The notes beneath the pieces are model-generated. The model did not search any database, was not told the DNA's origin, and saw nothing but the letters and a program-made list of their open reading frames with translations. From the NCBI GenBank assembly GCA_002471665.1, contig DKQK01000017.1, positions 1-22,619 of the forward strand: a DNA stretch of 22,619 nt, in the 5' to 3' direction. Below are positions 7,140 through 15,317 of the stretch, piece by piece. Made by a program: the position numbers and the translations under genes. Every line of letters begins with the position of its first letter. The first letter of the stretch is position 1. Source of the DNA: Gammaproteobacteria bacterium UBA7310 (GTDB lineage Bacteria; Pseudomonadota; Gammaproteobacteria; Pseudomonadales; Ketobacteraceae).

Positions 7140-8705
7140 ATGATTTTTCCGTGGTTTTTTCCGTTTCTCCGTCGTTGTCCCGCCGTTCTCTGCGCTGTGC
7201 TGGTAGGCATGTGGTGCCTGTATCCGGGTTCGGCATTTGCGGTGGTGTCCAGGGAAGACAAGGCCGTGATGATTCCGGAATTGCCATCCCAACAGCCAAG
7301 ATTGCAGTATCAATATCTCGATCTGGCCGTGTCCCGTCAGGATCTGTTGTTTGCCAACTTTTCGCGCCCCGGTCGGGCGGCGGAGATTTATGACCGTAAG
7401 GGGGCGTATCGCGCGCAGGTGTTCACCTATCGTGGGGCCGATTCCCGTGGTTTTGCGGCCGTTGCCAATCCGGGAACCCCCAGCGAACTGAACTACGGCG
7501 GGACGCTGGCGGTGGGCGTAGGGGAACCGCTGGAAATACAGATGGGCTACATCGGTGGCCGATTGCAATGGAGTGAAGAAGATTACCTGTTTAACCCGCC
7601 AACGGAGCAGGAAGCCAACAGCTGGAATCTGGGCGCCCAGACACAATGGCTGGATAATAGCCTGCGCACCCGCATCGAGTATGCCAGTTCAGAGCAACGC
7701 CTGGAAAACCAGAACAATGCTATGGAAAATACCCTGGGGCGTGCCATGACCGCCGAAGTGTCGGTGTCTTCTGATGGTGTGTTCAGCAGTGGCTGGTTGG
7801 ATCGCTGGCAGGGCACCGCGTTGTACCGTGCGGTAGATCGGAATTTCTACAGCCTGGGGAATCTGGAGCCGGTGAGGGGCGTGGATATGGCCCAGCTCCA
7901 GTTTCAATCGGAGTTTCGTGGCCTGGGGGTGGCGCTGGAATGGAAGCAGGAAGGCCACTGCGATGCAGTGGGTATGACCCGCTTTGATCCCACTTTGAAC
8001 CGCTCCGGGCTGCAGTTGAATTACCAGTGGCAGAATCCCTTTCCCTTGCCCCTGGGCAGGCCAATGCTGTCGGCGCGCTATTATCATGTGAGCCAATGGC
8101 AGACCCATGATGTGGTTGCGCTGCAAGGCTACGAAATGTTGCAGGAAGCCGATGAAGCGGGTGTCAACCTGAAGTTTGACTATGAGCAGTGGCGCTGGAG
8201 CGTTGATTATTTGATCAGTGAACAGGATCACCGGCGATTGAGTCTGGATGCCTCTGTACAGGACTGGGAGCAACCCTCTGATCAGGTCCATGAAACGGCT
8301 GAATTGTTGTTGGGATGGTCACCCACCAAGCGATTTTGGATGAACCTCAATGCGCGCTGGAATGATCAAGTGGAAACGGAATTTGCCAACCGACAACAGT
8401 ATCGAAATTATGGAATGCAAGCATTCATTGGTGATTTACCCCGTAACCTAAGCATGCAGATGGAATACTATTACGGTGATCATGCCCTTTCCCAAGGGCT
8501 TGGTGATGACCTGGCCACTCAGTTTCGCTCACATTCCGGTAATGCGCGCATTACCTGGCAAGCGGTGCCGGAACGGGGCCGGCAGCCGGCGTTGGATATT
8601 TACCTACACAGTTCATTTAATCGTCAATTTGATCTGGCCAACGACATTGAGTTGTCACATTGGTCGGCAGCGGTGGGCATTGAACTGTTCTGGGGGCAGT
8701 ACTGA
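7140..8705 (+). CDS. Putative outer-membrane beta-barrel protein of unknown function, upstream of opgGH
   Basis: 521 residues; I do not recognise a named family. The N-terminus is a clear signal peptide (two Arg, a hydrophobic core, then GSAFA before VVSRED), so the mature protein starts near residue 35. The rest has no hydrophobic helices. It is rich in alternating aromatic/polar stretches (NLGAQTQWLDNSLRTRIEY, LNYQWQNPFPLPLGRPMLSA, MQMEYYYGDHAL) and ends in an aromatic residue after alternating hydrophobics (AAVGIELFWGQY), as barrel proteins inserted by BAM do. The size would suit a barrel of 16 or more strands. It precedes opgG in the same direction with a gap of about 245 bases, suggesting but not proving a role with periplasmic glucans. 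ATG 7140 has no clear ribosome binding site and directly abuts the 17-bp repeats. It could instead be a porin-like or adhesion-related protein. Confidence 0.75.
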   Translation: MIFPWFFPFLRRCPAVLCAVLVGMWCLYPGSAFAVVSREDKAVMIPELPSQQPRLQYQYLDLAVSRQDLLFANFSRPGRAAEIYDRKGAYRAQVFTYRGADSRGFAAVANPGTPSELNYGGTLAVGVGEPLEIQMGYIGGRLQWSEEDYLFNPPTEQEANSWNLGAQTQWLDNSLRTRIEYASSEQRLENQNNAMENTLGRAMTAEVSVSSDGVFSSGWLDRWQGTALYRAVDRNFYSLGNLEPVRGVDMAQLQFQSEFRGLGVALEWKQEGHCDAVGMTRFDPTLNRSGLQLNYQWQNPFPLPLGRPMLSARYYHVSQWQTHDVVALQGYEMLQEADEAGVNLKFDYEQWRWSVDYLISEQDHRRLSLDASVQDWEQPSDQVHETAELLLGWSPTKRFWMNLNARWNDQVETEFANRQQYRNYGMQAFIGDLPRNLSMQMEYYYGDHALSQGLGDDLATQFRSHSGNARITWQAVPERGRQPALDIYLHSSFNRQFDLANDIELSHWSAAVGIELFWGQY

Positions 8706-8950
8706 TCATCCCGCTTATGCGGTTGCTGTAATTTTGTCGCAAAAATTTGAAAACTATTCAATTGCTTAAGCAGGCTGAGCCCGCTGTTTCCACCTTACGC
8801 CTCATCTATCGTGATTAAAGTCGGGATGTGGTCGCCAAGGCATCTGCGCTGACGGCTATTTCCGCCTTTTTGATTGAACGCTTTCCGGTATGGCAAAGAA
8901 ATTGCTCCGCATTTCCCGGCAGAGGAACCTGCCAGGTGATCTTCAGTCAG

Positions 8951-10564
8951 ATGAAGAAGACAGCGAATCGAAGTGGAGCAAGCGACGTAGTGTATTATTC
9001 TCGTACAAGCCAACTGTTAGTTCTGATTCTGCTCTGGTGTTGTGCCGGCCCGTTGCGGGCCGAGGGCCGGATTTCTTCCACTTCCGTACCGGAGCCGGTG
9101 TCGTTGGACACGTTGGCTAAGGTGGCGCTGTCGCTGGCGGATAAGCCCTATGAGGAAGATGCGGACACCTTACCGGAATCACTGACGTCACTTACCTATG
9201 ATCAGTATCGAGCCATACGCTTCGATCCGGAAAAAGCCCTGTGGCGTGAACAATCTCCGTTTGAAATTCAATTCTTTCATCCCGGTTTTATTTTTCGTAA
9301 CCGGGTGAAAATCAATACACTGACCCCAGAGGGGAGCGTGCAGCCATTCCCCTATTCCCGATCCAACTTCACACTGGGCAAACCGGTGGCGGATCTGAAA
9401 ATTGAAAAATCAGAGGCACCGGGCTACGCCGGTTTTCGTGTTCACTATCCGCTGAACTCCAAGAACTACAAAGACGAAGTGGCAGTATTTCAGGGCGCCT
9501 CGTATTTTCGGCTGGTAGGCCCCGGGCAGGTGTATGGATTGTCGGCTCGAGGTGTTGCCGTGGATACCGCGGAAAGCAGCGGCGAGGAGTTCCCGCGCTT
9601 TGTTGAGTTCTGGTTGCAGCCGCCGCAGAACGAGACCAATACACTGGTGATGTATGCGTTGCTGGACAGCGCATCACTGACCGGTGCTTACCGCTTTGAA
9701 CTTACTCCGGGGGTCAATACCGAGATGTTGGTGGAGGCCAGGCTTTTTGCCCGCAACGACATTAACAAGTTGGGGCTTGCGCCTTTAACCAGCATGTTTT
9801 TTTACGGGGAAAACAGTGTAGTGGGTGAAGATGACTATCGGCCTGAAGTGCACGATTCCGATGGCTTGTTATTGGCCACCGCAGACGGCGAATGGATTTG
9901 GAGGCCGTTGAATAATCCCAGCACCTTAAGCGTGGTTTCCTTTCAGGGTAAAACACCCAAGGGATTTGGTTTGCTGCAACGTGACCGTCGCTTTGAACGT
10001 TATCTGGATGCCGAAGCCCATTATCATGATCGGCCTGGTGTGTGGATTCAACCCCTGGGAGACTGGGGCAGCGGGCGCGTGGAGTTGGTGGAGATTCCCA
10101 CCGACAGTGAAACCAATGACAACATCGTGGCGTACTGGGTGGCCGATAAAAAAATCCGTAAAGGTGATGCTGTCCAGATTCGTTATCGTATGAGCACCGT
10201 TAACCAGGGGCCGGGTCATGCCGAATTGGCAAAGGTGGTTCGAACCCGAAACGGATGGGGTTACATTCCGGGCCAGGAACGTCCGCCTCAAACCCACCGC
10301 CAGTTCATTGTGGAATTCCAAGGGGACGCCTTGTCCCAGCTTGGCGATGAACAAGAGGTTGAAGCGGATCTAAGCGTGAACGCAGGCAAGGTGAGTGATC
10401 TGGTGGTAACGAAACTGGCGGCTACCGGTGCATGGCGGGCGTCATTCAAAGTTCAAACCGAAGAGGACAAGCCCGCGGACATGCGTTTGTTCCTGAAGTT
10501 GCGCAACCAACGGTTAAGTGAGGTATGGAGCTATGTCTGGAATGCAGGTGATATCCCCGAATGA
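8951..10564 (+). CDS. opgG: Periplasmic glucan biosynthesis protein OpgG (MdoG)
   Basis: 537 residues from ATG 8951. OpgG acts in the periplasm on the beta-1,2-linked glucose chains made by OpgH, in osmoregulated periplasmic glucan synthesis. Family landmarks are clear: YDQYRAIRFDPEKALW, FEIQFFHPGFIF, FFYGENSVVGEDDYRPEVHD, a HDSDGL stretch that includes a conserved Asp, GEWIWRPLNNP and the GFGLLQRDRRFERY segment. The signal peptide (MKKTANRS, then LLVLILLWCCAGPLRA) is Sec-type with no twin arginine, which favours OpgG over the Tat-exported OpgD. The frame is open up to GTG 8828, but starting there would bury the signal peptide behind 41 residues. ATG 8951 is therefore chosen, with AGGTGAT about 10 bases upstream. 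The 3' end overlaps opgH. Confidence 0.95.
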   Translation: MKKTANRSGASDVVYYSRTSQLLVLILLWCCAGPLRAEGRISSTSVPEPVSLDTLAKVALSLADKPYEEDADTLPESLTSLTYDQYRAIRFDPEKALWREQSPFEIQFFHPGFIFRNRVKINTLTPEGSVQPFPYSRSNFTLGKPVADLKIEKSEAPGYAGFRVHYPLNSKNYKDEVAVFQGASYFRLVGPGQVYGLSARGVAVDTAESSGEEFPRFVEFWLQPPQNETNTLVMYALLDSASLTGAYRFELTPGVNTEMLVEARLFARNDINKLGLAPLTSMFFYGENSVVGEDDYRPEVHDSDGLLLATADGEWIWRPLNNPSTLSVVSFQGKTPKGFGLLQRDRRFERYLDAEAHYHDRPGVWIQPLGDWGSGRVELVEIPTDSETNDNIVAYWVADKKIRKGDAVQIRYRMSTVNQGPGHAELAKVVRTRNGWGYIPGQERPPQTHRQFIVEFQGDALSQLGDEQEVEADLSVNAGKVSDLVVTKLAATGAWRASFKVQTEEDKPADMRLFLKLRNQRLSEVWSYVWNAGDIPE

Positions 10565-12410
10565 GGTCGAGTCTTGCGCGCTTAACGCGCCCTTGCCCTG
10601 GTTGCGTCGGGTACTGTTCTTCGCGCTGGTGATGGCGTCTACCCTGGCAGGGTCGGCGTTGATGCTGGATATCCTGCGCCCTAACGGGTTGCTCCCTCTG
10701 GAGATGGCATTGCTGTGTTTATTCACCATCAGTTTCGCCTGGATTGTGTATTCGTTCTGGAGTGCAGCCCTGGGGTTCATCCTGAATCTCATGCACCTGG
10801 ACCCGTTAACCCTGCGCCCTTTGCCTGTGTCACCGAACGAACACGACGCATTCACCCCCTTGCCGGTGAGAACGGCGGTGGTGATGCCGGTTTATAATGA
10901 AGATCCGGACCGGATTCTGGCGGGCTTTGAAACGAACCTGCGTTCGTTGGCGCGCACCGGACAAATCGCCCACTTTGATTTCTATCTGCTAAGTGATTCG
11001 CAGGATCCCGACATCATCGCGGCTGAACGGAAAGGCTGGCGGGCATTGCAGAAGCGCCTTGGCCAGCTTGGCCGTTATACATTCTATCGGCGGCGTGTCC
11101 GCAACGAGGGGCGCAAGGTGGGTAACATCTATGACTTCTGTCAGCGCTGGGGAAATCAGTACGAAAATATGATTGTACTGGATGCGGACAGCATCATGAC
11201 CGGTCGCTGTATGTTGGAGCTTGCCCAGGCCATGTTCGAAAATCCAAAGCTGGGTTTAGTGCAGACCGTACCACTTCCCATTCGCCAACAAACTCTGTTC
11301 GGTCGTTTTCTGCAGTTCGCCGGTACTTTGTATAGCCCGATGCTGGCAGCCGGTATGGCGTGCTGGCAAACCGACAGTGCCAACTATTGGGGGCATAATG
11401 CGATCATTCGCATCGCTCCGTTTATGCAGCATTGCACGCTACCCCGTTTGCGCCACCGCCGAGGGCCGTTCAGTGGCGACATTCTCAGTCATGATTTTGT
11501 TGAAGCGGCGCTATTGCGGCGTGCGGGCTGGCAGGTAGTGTTGAGAGCGGATATCAAGGGCAGCTACGAGGAGCTGCCTTGTAATGTGCTGGACTACGCT
11601 GTGCGGGATCGGCGCTGGGCCCAAGGTAACATCCAGCATCTGGCTTTGCTGGGGGCTACGGGCTTTACCTTTATAAACCGTCTGCATCTGTTCTTTGGTG
11701 CCGTAGCCTATATCAGCTCACTGATCTGGATGTTGATGCTGGTGTTGAGCAGCGTGGATGCCGTGCAGCGTGCGTTGTCCAGTAATCAGTTCTTTTCACA
11801 GCAATATCAGCTGTTCCCCGATTGGCAGATCTCAAAGAGTGATCAGATCATCTCCCTGTTTGTGCTGACGGCAGCATTGTTGTTCCTGCCTAAGGTTATG
11901 GGATTATTGATTGGATTGACCCGCAACAGTGATGAGTACGGCGGGCGTCTGAAACTGTTCACCAGTGCCATCCTGGAAGCGGTATTTGCGGTATTGATCG
12001 CACCCCTGATGATGATGTTTCACAGCTATTTTGTCCTTGCCATTCTGCTGGGAACAAAAGTCAACTGGAACGCCCAGCCCAGGGAGGGGCGAACCCTGAG
12101 CTGGCAGGAAACGCTGAGGAAAACCGGGCCGCTGTCTGTGCTGGCACTGGTGTGGGGAAGCGTAACCTATGTATATTCACCGCTGTTTTTTTGGTGGTTG
12201 AGCCCTGTGTTGGCTGGGCTGGTGTTGTCTGCCCCTTTGGTGCGGTTCAGCAGCGCAGTGCAGCCATCACGCTGGTTGAACCGGGTTGGGTTGTTGGCCA
12301 TTCCTGCTGAAATCAGGCCCAAGCCGGAGTTTCAATTTCTGTCCTGGCGGTTGGGTAAACCAGAGCCGGTATCTGTAGCGCGCACCCGGTCGGCGCTGGC
12401 CATTGCCTGA
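10533..12410 (+). CDS. opgH: Glucan biosynthesis glucosyltransferase OpgH (MdoH), short form
   Basis: 625 residues from ATG 10533. An inner-membrane family-2 glycosyltransferase that polymerises glucose from UDP-glucose into the periplasmic glucan backbone. Seen: two N-terminal hydrophobic segments, the GT2 start (TAVVMPVYNEDPDRILAGF), the DxD-type motif (VLDADSIMTG), an acidic motif (LSHDFVEAALLRRAGW), the (Q/R)xxRW motif (RDRRWAQGNIQHL), then about five C-terminal membrane segments. E. coli OpgH has about 847 residues; here the N-terminal cytoplasmic extension is largely absent, so any cell-size (FtsZ-linked) function of that region is unlikely. GTG 10518 is also in frame, but GAGGT at 10520-10524 is well placed for ATG 10533. 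The gene begins inside opgG (32-base overlap), implying coupled translation. It ends 17 bases before the convergent HAD gene. Confidence 0.95.
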   Translation: MSGMQVISPNEVESCALNAPLPWLRRVLFFALVMASTLAGSALMLDILRPNGLLPLEMALLCLFTISFAWIVYSFWSAALGFILNLMHLDPLTLRPLPVSPNEHDAFTPLPVRTAVVMPVYNEDPDRILAGFETNLRSLARTGQIAHFDFYLLSDSQDPDIIAAERKGWRALQKRLGQLGRYTFYRRRVRNEGRKVGNIYDFCQRWGNQYENMIVLDADSIMTGRCMLELAQAMFENPKLGLVQTVPLPIRQQTLFGRFLQFAGTLYSPMLAAGMACWQTDSANYWGHNAIIRIAPFMQHCTLPRLRHRRGPFSGDILSHDFVEAALLRRAGWQVVLRADIKGSYEELPCNVLDYAVRDRRWAQGNIQHLALLGATGFTFINRLHLFFGAVAYISSLIWMLMLVLSSVDAVQRALSSNQFFSQQYQLFPDWQISKSDQIISLFVLTAALLFLPKVMGLLIGLTRNSDEYGGRLKLFTSAILEAVFAVLIAPLMMMFHSYFVLAILLGTKVNWNAQPREGRTLSWQETLRKTGPLSVLALVWGSVTYVYSPLFFWWLSPVLAGLVLSAPLVRFSSAVQPSRWLNRVGLLAIPAEIRPKPEFQFLSWRLGKPEPVSVARTRSALAIA

Positions 12411-12427
12411 CTCCACGGGGTTCCGTT

Positions 12428-14119
12428 TCAGCGGGCGTTACGCAGACAGGCCAGCACCAATGCCCAGAATTCGGAAAAGTCATTGACCACCACATCCGGC
12501 TTATGCGGATAGCGCTGGTTGCCGGGGAAAATTGTGTGCAGCCAGTTCAGATCCCATTGGGCGCCGTTGAAAAATACGCCGGTGAAACCACCCACCTTGG
12601 ACGCAATTATATCGGTGGTACTGTCACCCACGTACCAGATGTCCATAGCAGGTTCGCGACCCAGCTGTGCCGCTGATTCAATTAACTGGTCCGGGTGTGG
12701 CTTGCGGTTCACCGTATCATCACCGCACACCATGGTGTCGAACAGATCGGCCCAGGTACCGTTTTCCACGGCTTGCACTTCGTGTTCAAAAAATTCCCGG
12801 TCACGGTTGGTGATAACACCCAATTGCAAACCCAACGCTTTCAATCCAACCAGCACACTGCGCACCTGTGGTTCAAAGGGCAGCACTGTGCCAAAATGAT
12901 TGCGGTAGTGCTGGTTAAAAATTTTATGGGCGATTTGCTTGGCTTCCATATCCTCGCCGAACAACACCTCAAAAATATCAGTACGGGAGATTTTACGATC
13001 GGCTTTGATTTTTGGGTGTAACTGCGCATATTGGCGTACATAGTCCACCAGCCTGGCATCATCCGGCGATTTGCTTTGCTGTGGATCTACCATGCGTTGT
13101 AATAATCCATGCTCGCCCAGTTCCGGCAGCATATCATCCACTGCCCGGTACATTGCATCCAGGGTGTCCACCAGTGTGGCGTGCCAGTCAAACAGAATAA
13201 TGGAAGGTGGTATCAGTTGCGCAACTGAAGGATGCCAGTCCGGCTCTATGTGTTGCGGAGGGGGTTCGGGAGCAGGAAATGCCGGAGGCCGGGCTTTGCT
13301 GACGATTTTCTCAAAGGCACTGGGGTTATCCCGTTGCACAGCTTCCAGCAAATCCATCAACTCTTCAAAGCTGTTGATGATGGCGTCGGGCTGATACCGG
13401 GGATCATCACCAAATAATGTCTTAAGTTCTTGCGGAGTACGGCAACCGCCGTTGTAAAAAATCGCAGTGACACCGGCTTCGCGTCCGGTCACGATGTCCA
13501 GGTAGCTATCACCGATATACCAGGTTTCGGGCCGTGGGTAGGTATCGATTTGGGCCAGGGCATAGCGAATCACCTGAGGGTCAGGTTTGTAATAGGTGAC
13601 ATCGTCCGCACAGGTGGAAAGATCCACAAGCCGCGGCCAGGAACCGTCATCCACGGTGCGCAGTTCGTGCTGGAAAAATTCGCGGCTGCGATTGGTGGCC
13701 ACACCAATGGTGATTCCCAGGCGCTTGATAGACGCCAGATACTCCCGCACACCCTGTTGAAAGGGCTTTACCTTACCGAAATAATTGCGATAGCACTTAT
13801 TATACGCCCGGTGCGCCAGGTTTTTGGCATCGGTGTCATCACCGAAGATGGCATTGAAAATTTCCGTTCGGCTATTGCGCCGCTCTGCCAGAATTTTGGG
13901 GTGCAGGCGGCGAAACAGACGGATGTAACGCACCAGTTTTTCATCGTCCTTGTTGAGGCACTGCTCCTCCGGTTGCAGCCGGTCGATCAGGTGCAGTTCC
14001 TCCAGTTGCGGCAACATTTCTTCCAGGGCGGCGATCATGGCGTCCTGGGTGTCCACCAGGGTGCCATGCCAGTCAAACAGAATGTGCTTGGGAATGGGCA
14101 AGCTGGTGCTGTTGTTCAT
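12428..14119 (-). CDS. Tandem two-domain HAD-superfamily hydrolase with His in motif I
   Basis: 563 residues. Two homologous HAD domains (about 13-262 and 307-563) are joined by a Pro-rich linker (PAFPAPEPPPQH). Each has nucleophile Asp in FDWH(G/A)TLVDT (D16, D311), motif II Thr (ATNRSREFF, ITNRDREFF), motif III Lys (YYKPDP, NRKPHP) and motif IV (IGDSYLDIV, VGDSTTDII). In both copies the second Asp of the usual DxD motif, the acid/base in phosphatases, is His (H18, H313). The nearby REFFxHE segment is kept in both, so this is an internal duplication under selection. It may be a phosphatase-like enzyme or another HAD activity; the substrate is unknown. ATG 14119 is chosen because GGAGT lies 4 bases upstream; the frame is open to 14179 without such a site. 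The gene is convergent with opgH and divergent from the START gene. Confidence 0.85.
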   Translation of the reverse strand: MNNSTSLPIPKHILFDWHGTLVDTQDAMIAALEEMLPQLEELHLIDRLQPEEQCLNKDDEKLVRYIRLFRRLHPKILAERRNSRTEIFNAIFGDDTDAKNLAHRAYNKCYRNYFGKVKPFQQGVREYLASIKRLGITIGVATNRSREFFQHELRTVDDGSWPRLVDLSTCADDVTYYKPDPQVIRYALAQIDTYPRPETWYIGDSYLDIVTGREAGVTAIFYNGGCRTPQELKTLFGDDPRYQPDAIINSFEELMDLLEAVQRDNPSAFEKIVSKARPPAFPAPEPPPQHIEPDWHPSVAQLIPPSIILFDWHATLVDTLDAMYRAVDDMLPELGEHGLLQRMVDPQQSKSPDDARLVDYVRQYAQLHPKIKADRKISRTDIFEVLFGEDMEAKQIAHKIFNQHYRNHFGTVLPFEPQVRSVLVGLKALGLQLGVITNRDREFFEHEVQAVENGTWADLFDTMVCGDDTVNRKPHPDQLIESAAQLGREPAMDIWYVGDSTTDIIASKVGGFTGVFFNGAQWDLNWLHTIFPGNQRYPHKPDVVVNDFSEFWALVLACLRNAR

Positions 14120-14123
14120 GTTG

Positions 14124-14128
14124 ACTCC
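14124..14128 (-). promoter_or_regulatory. Ribosome binding site deciding the HAD gene start
   Basis: On the minus strand GGAGT precedes ATG 14119 by 4 bases (CAGGAGTCAACATG). No comparable site precedes the more upstream in-frame start at 14179. A TATACT box on the minus strand at 14151-14156 could be its -10 element, but no good -35 is at the right spacing. Confidence 0.5.
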
Positions 14129-14283
14129 TGGCTGATGCGGTAACCTGCAAAGTATAAAGCAGTTTGTTGATGGGGGCACAATTGGAGCGCTGGAGATAGC
14201 AGAGTAACGGAAAGCTTGATTCGATGAATATACTTGTGCTTAGGTGGTAACAGTGCAAGTTGCCACGTTGTCCGGAGGCCCCC

Positions 14284-14991
14284 ATGCGACTAATTACCTT
14301 GTCAATATTGTTGATTTATAACCTGATGCTCGGCTCCGCATGGGCCGACCCCGGCAGTGAATGGGAAAGCGTGAGATCAGCGCAGGATCCAACCGAGGTG
14401 CGCACCTGGGTAAAACCGGTGGCAGGCGCCGCGGTAAAAGCGTTTCGTGGTGAAGTGGATCTGGATCATTCCTGGCTGGAAGTGCTCACCATTCTGGACC
14501 GGGTTGACCTGTATCCGCAATGGGTGTTTCGCTGCACGTCGGCGCGGCGGGTAGAGGGTGGCGGGCTGTATTTGAACTTCAAAGCAGTCTGGCCGGTGTC
14601 GGATCGTGACGTATACACACACAGCAAAGTGCGGGTGCACGATCAGACCATTACCATACTCACCGAAAATAAAACCGTAATGGAGCCCCGGCATGATGGC
14701 TATGTACGCATACCCAGACTGGAGAATGCCTTTGATGTGATACCTTTGCCCAGCGGAGGAACCCGCGTGATATTCACCACCTACGTGGATCCCGGTGGCA
14801 GTGTGCCGCGCTGGTTGTCCAATCTGATTGCAATAGATGGACCGTTGCAAACGTTGCAAGGGTTAAAGCAAGTGCTTCAGGCACATGGGCCCGGTGATGA
14901 GGCGCGCCTTGATGCATTGTCAGCGATTTACGAACCGGTAAAAAGCCAGCTTGCGCAGCTGGAGTGTGCGCCTTCCAATGCCGTCTGTTAG
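14284..14991 (+). CDS. Secreted START-domain (lipid-binding fold) protein
   Basis: 235 residues. A signal peptide (MRLITLSILLIYNLMLGSAWA) is followed by a domain resembling bacterial START/SRPBCC proteins. The typical order is present: AFRGEVDLDHSWLEVLTILD, YPQWVFRCTSARRVE, LNFKAVWPVSDRDVYTHSKV, PRLENAFDVIPLPSGGTRV, and TTYVDPGGSVPRWLSN near the C-terminal helix. START folds bind hydrophobic ligands in a deep pocket; the exported form suggests a periplasmic or envelope lipid role, but no ligand can be named. GGAGG (14274-14278) is 5 bases upstream of ATG 14284, fixing the start. A longer frame from 14260 would put charged residues before the signal peptide. A TATACT box at 14229-14234 could be a -10 element; no clear -35 was found. 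The gene is divergent from the HAD gene. Confidence 0.85.
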   Translation: MRLITLSILLIYNLMLGSAWADPGSEWESVRSAQDPTEVRTWVKPVAGAAVKAFRGEVDLDHSWLEVLTILDRVDLYPQWVFRCTSARRVEGGGLYLNFKAVWPVSDRDVYTHSKVRVHDQTITILTENKTVMEPRHDGYVRIPRLENAFDVIPLPSGGTRVIFTTYVDPGGSVPRWLSNLIAIDGPLQTLQGLKQVLQAHGPGDEARLDALSAIYEPVKSQLAQLECAPSNAVC

Positions 14992-15007
14992 TGACCGAAT
15001 GCTATTG

Positions 15008-15025
15008 CGCCCCTGAAAGGGTGCG
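15008..15025 (+). terminator. Weak bulged hairpin after the START gene
   Basis: CGC-CCCT, loop GAA, AGGG-T-GCG forms a 7-bp stem with one bulged T, 16 bases after the START stop. No U-tract follows, so termination is uncertain. Confidence 0.25.
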
Positions 15026-15114
15026 TCATGAACCTGAATGGTGCGAGGCTGAATTTGACTGATAAGTTTTTTTCCGCGGTGCTCTCACTCTTCGAAAATA
15101 ATGGTTGAATACTC

Positions 15115-15143
15115 TTCACAGCCAAATAAAAGCAGAGTAGTAT
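15115..15143 (+). promoter_or_regulatory. Candidate sigma70 promoter of the LuxR-SUMF1-RND-RibD unit
   Basis: TTCACA (15115-15120, 5/6 match to TTGACA) and TAGTAT (15138-15143, 4/6 match to TATAAT) are 17 bases apart. This would give a 5' UTR of about 165 bases before the regulator gene. Confidence 0.35.
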
Positions 15144-15317
15144 TTGCTCGAAAAACAAAAACAGATTAATCATAAACAGCTCGTAATTTTTTTATTTTTT
15201 GTTGGAGTGTGCTGCGTGCCCGCATGCTTTCCAAGAATCGATCTGCAGTTCGGGTTGATTTCCACATTACGGGACTGATCATCGACTATTACTACAATTA
15301 TAGAAGTGACAGTTAAC

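Larger units (their letters stand above)
14992..15317. other. AT-rich gene-free stretch before the LuxR-SUMF1-RND-RibD unit
   Basis: About 326 bases without a convincing gene. It contains a bulged hairpin soon after the START gene, a sigma70-like promoter candidate (15115-15143), and long A/T runs (15066-15072 and 15186-15202). It is visibly more AT-rich than the neighbouring genes, as expected of a promoter region or of imported DNA. I did not find a convincing palindromic operator. Confidence 0.55.

Noticed and set aside
7689..8291. 200-codon minus-strand open frame opposite the barrel gene
   Set aside because: Low-complexity translation with no motifs; the plus-strand gene has a signal peptide and strand pattern.
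8711..8722. CCGC-TTAT-GCGG hairpin after the barrel gene as a terminator
   Set aside because: The stem is only 4 bp and the following T-rich stretch is interrupted; too weak to call.
8734..8760. TTGTCG / TATTCA as a promoter for opgG
   Set aside because: Spacing of 15 bases and poor matches; not better than expected in an AT-rich gap.
12415..12426. ACGG-GGTT-CCGT hairpin between convergent opgH and HAD genes
   Set aside because: A 4-bp stem in a 17-base gap could arise by chance; a bidirectional terminator is possible but not supported.
13430..14143. Long plus-strand open frame (237 codons) opposite the HAD gene
   Set aside because: It is antisense to a protein with clear duplicated HAD motifs; the shadow frame has no recognisable domain.
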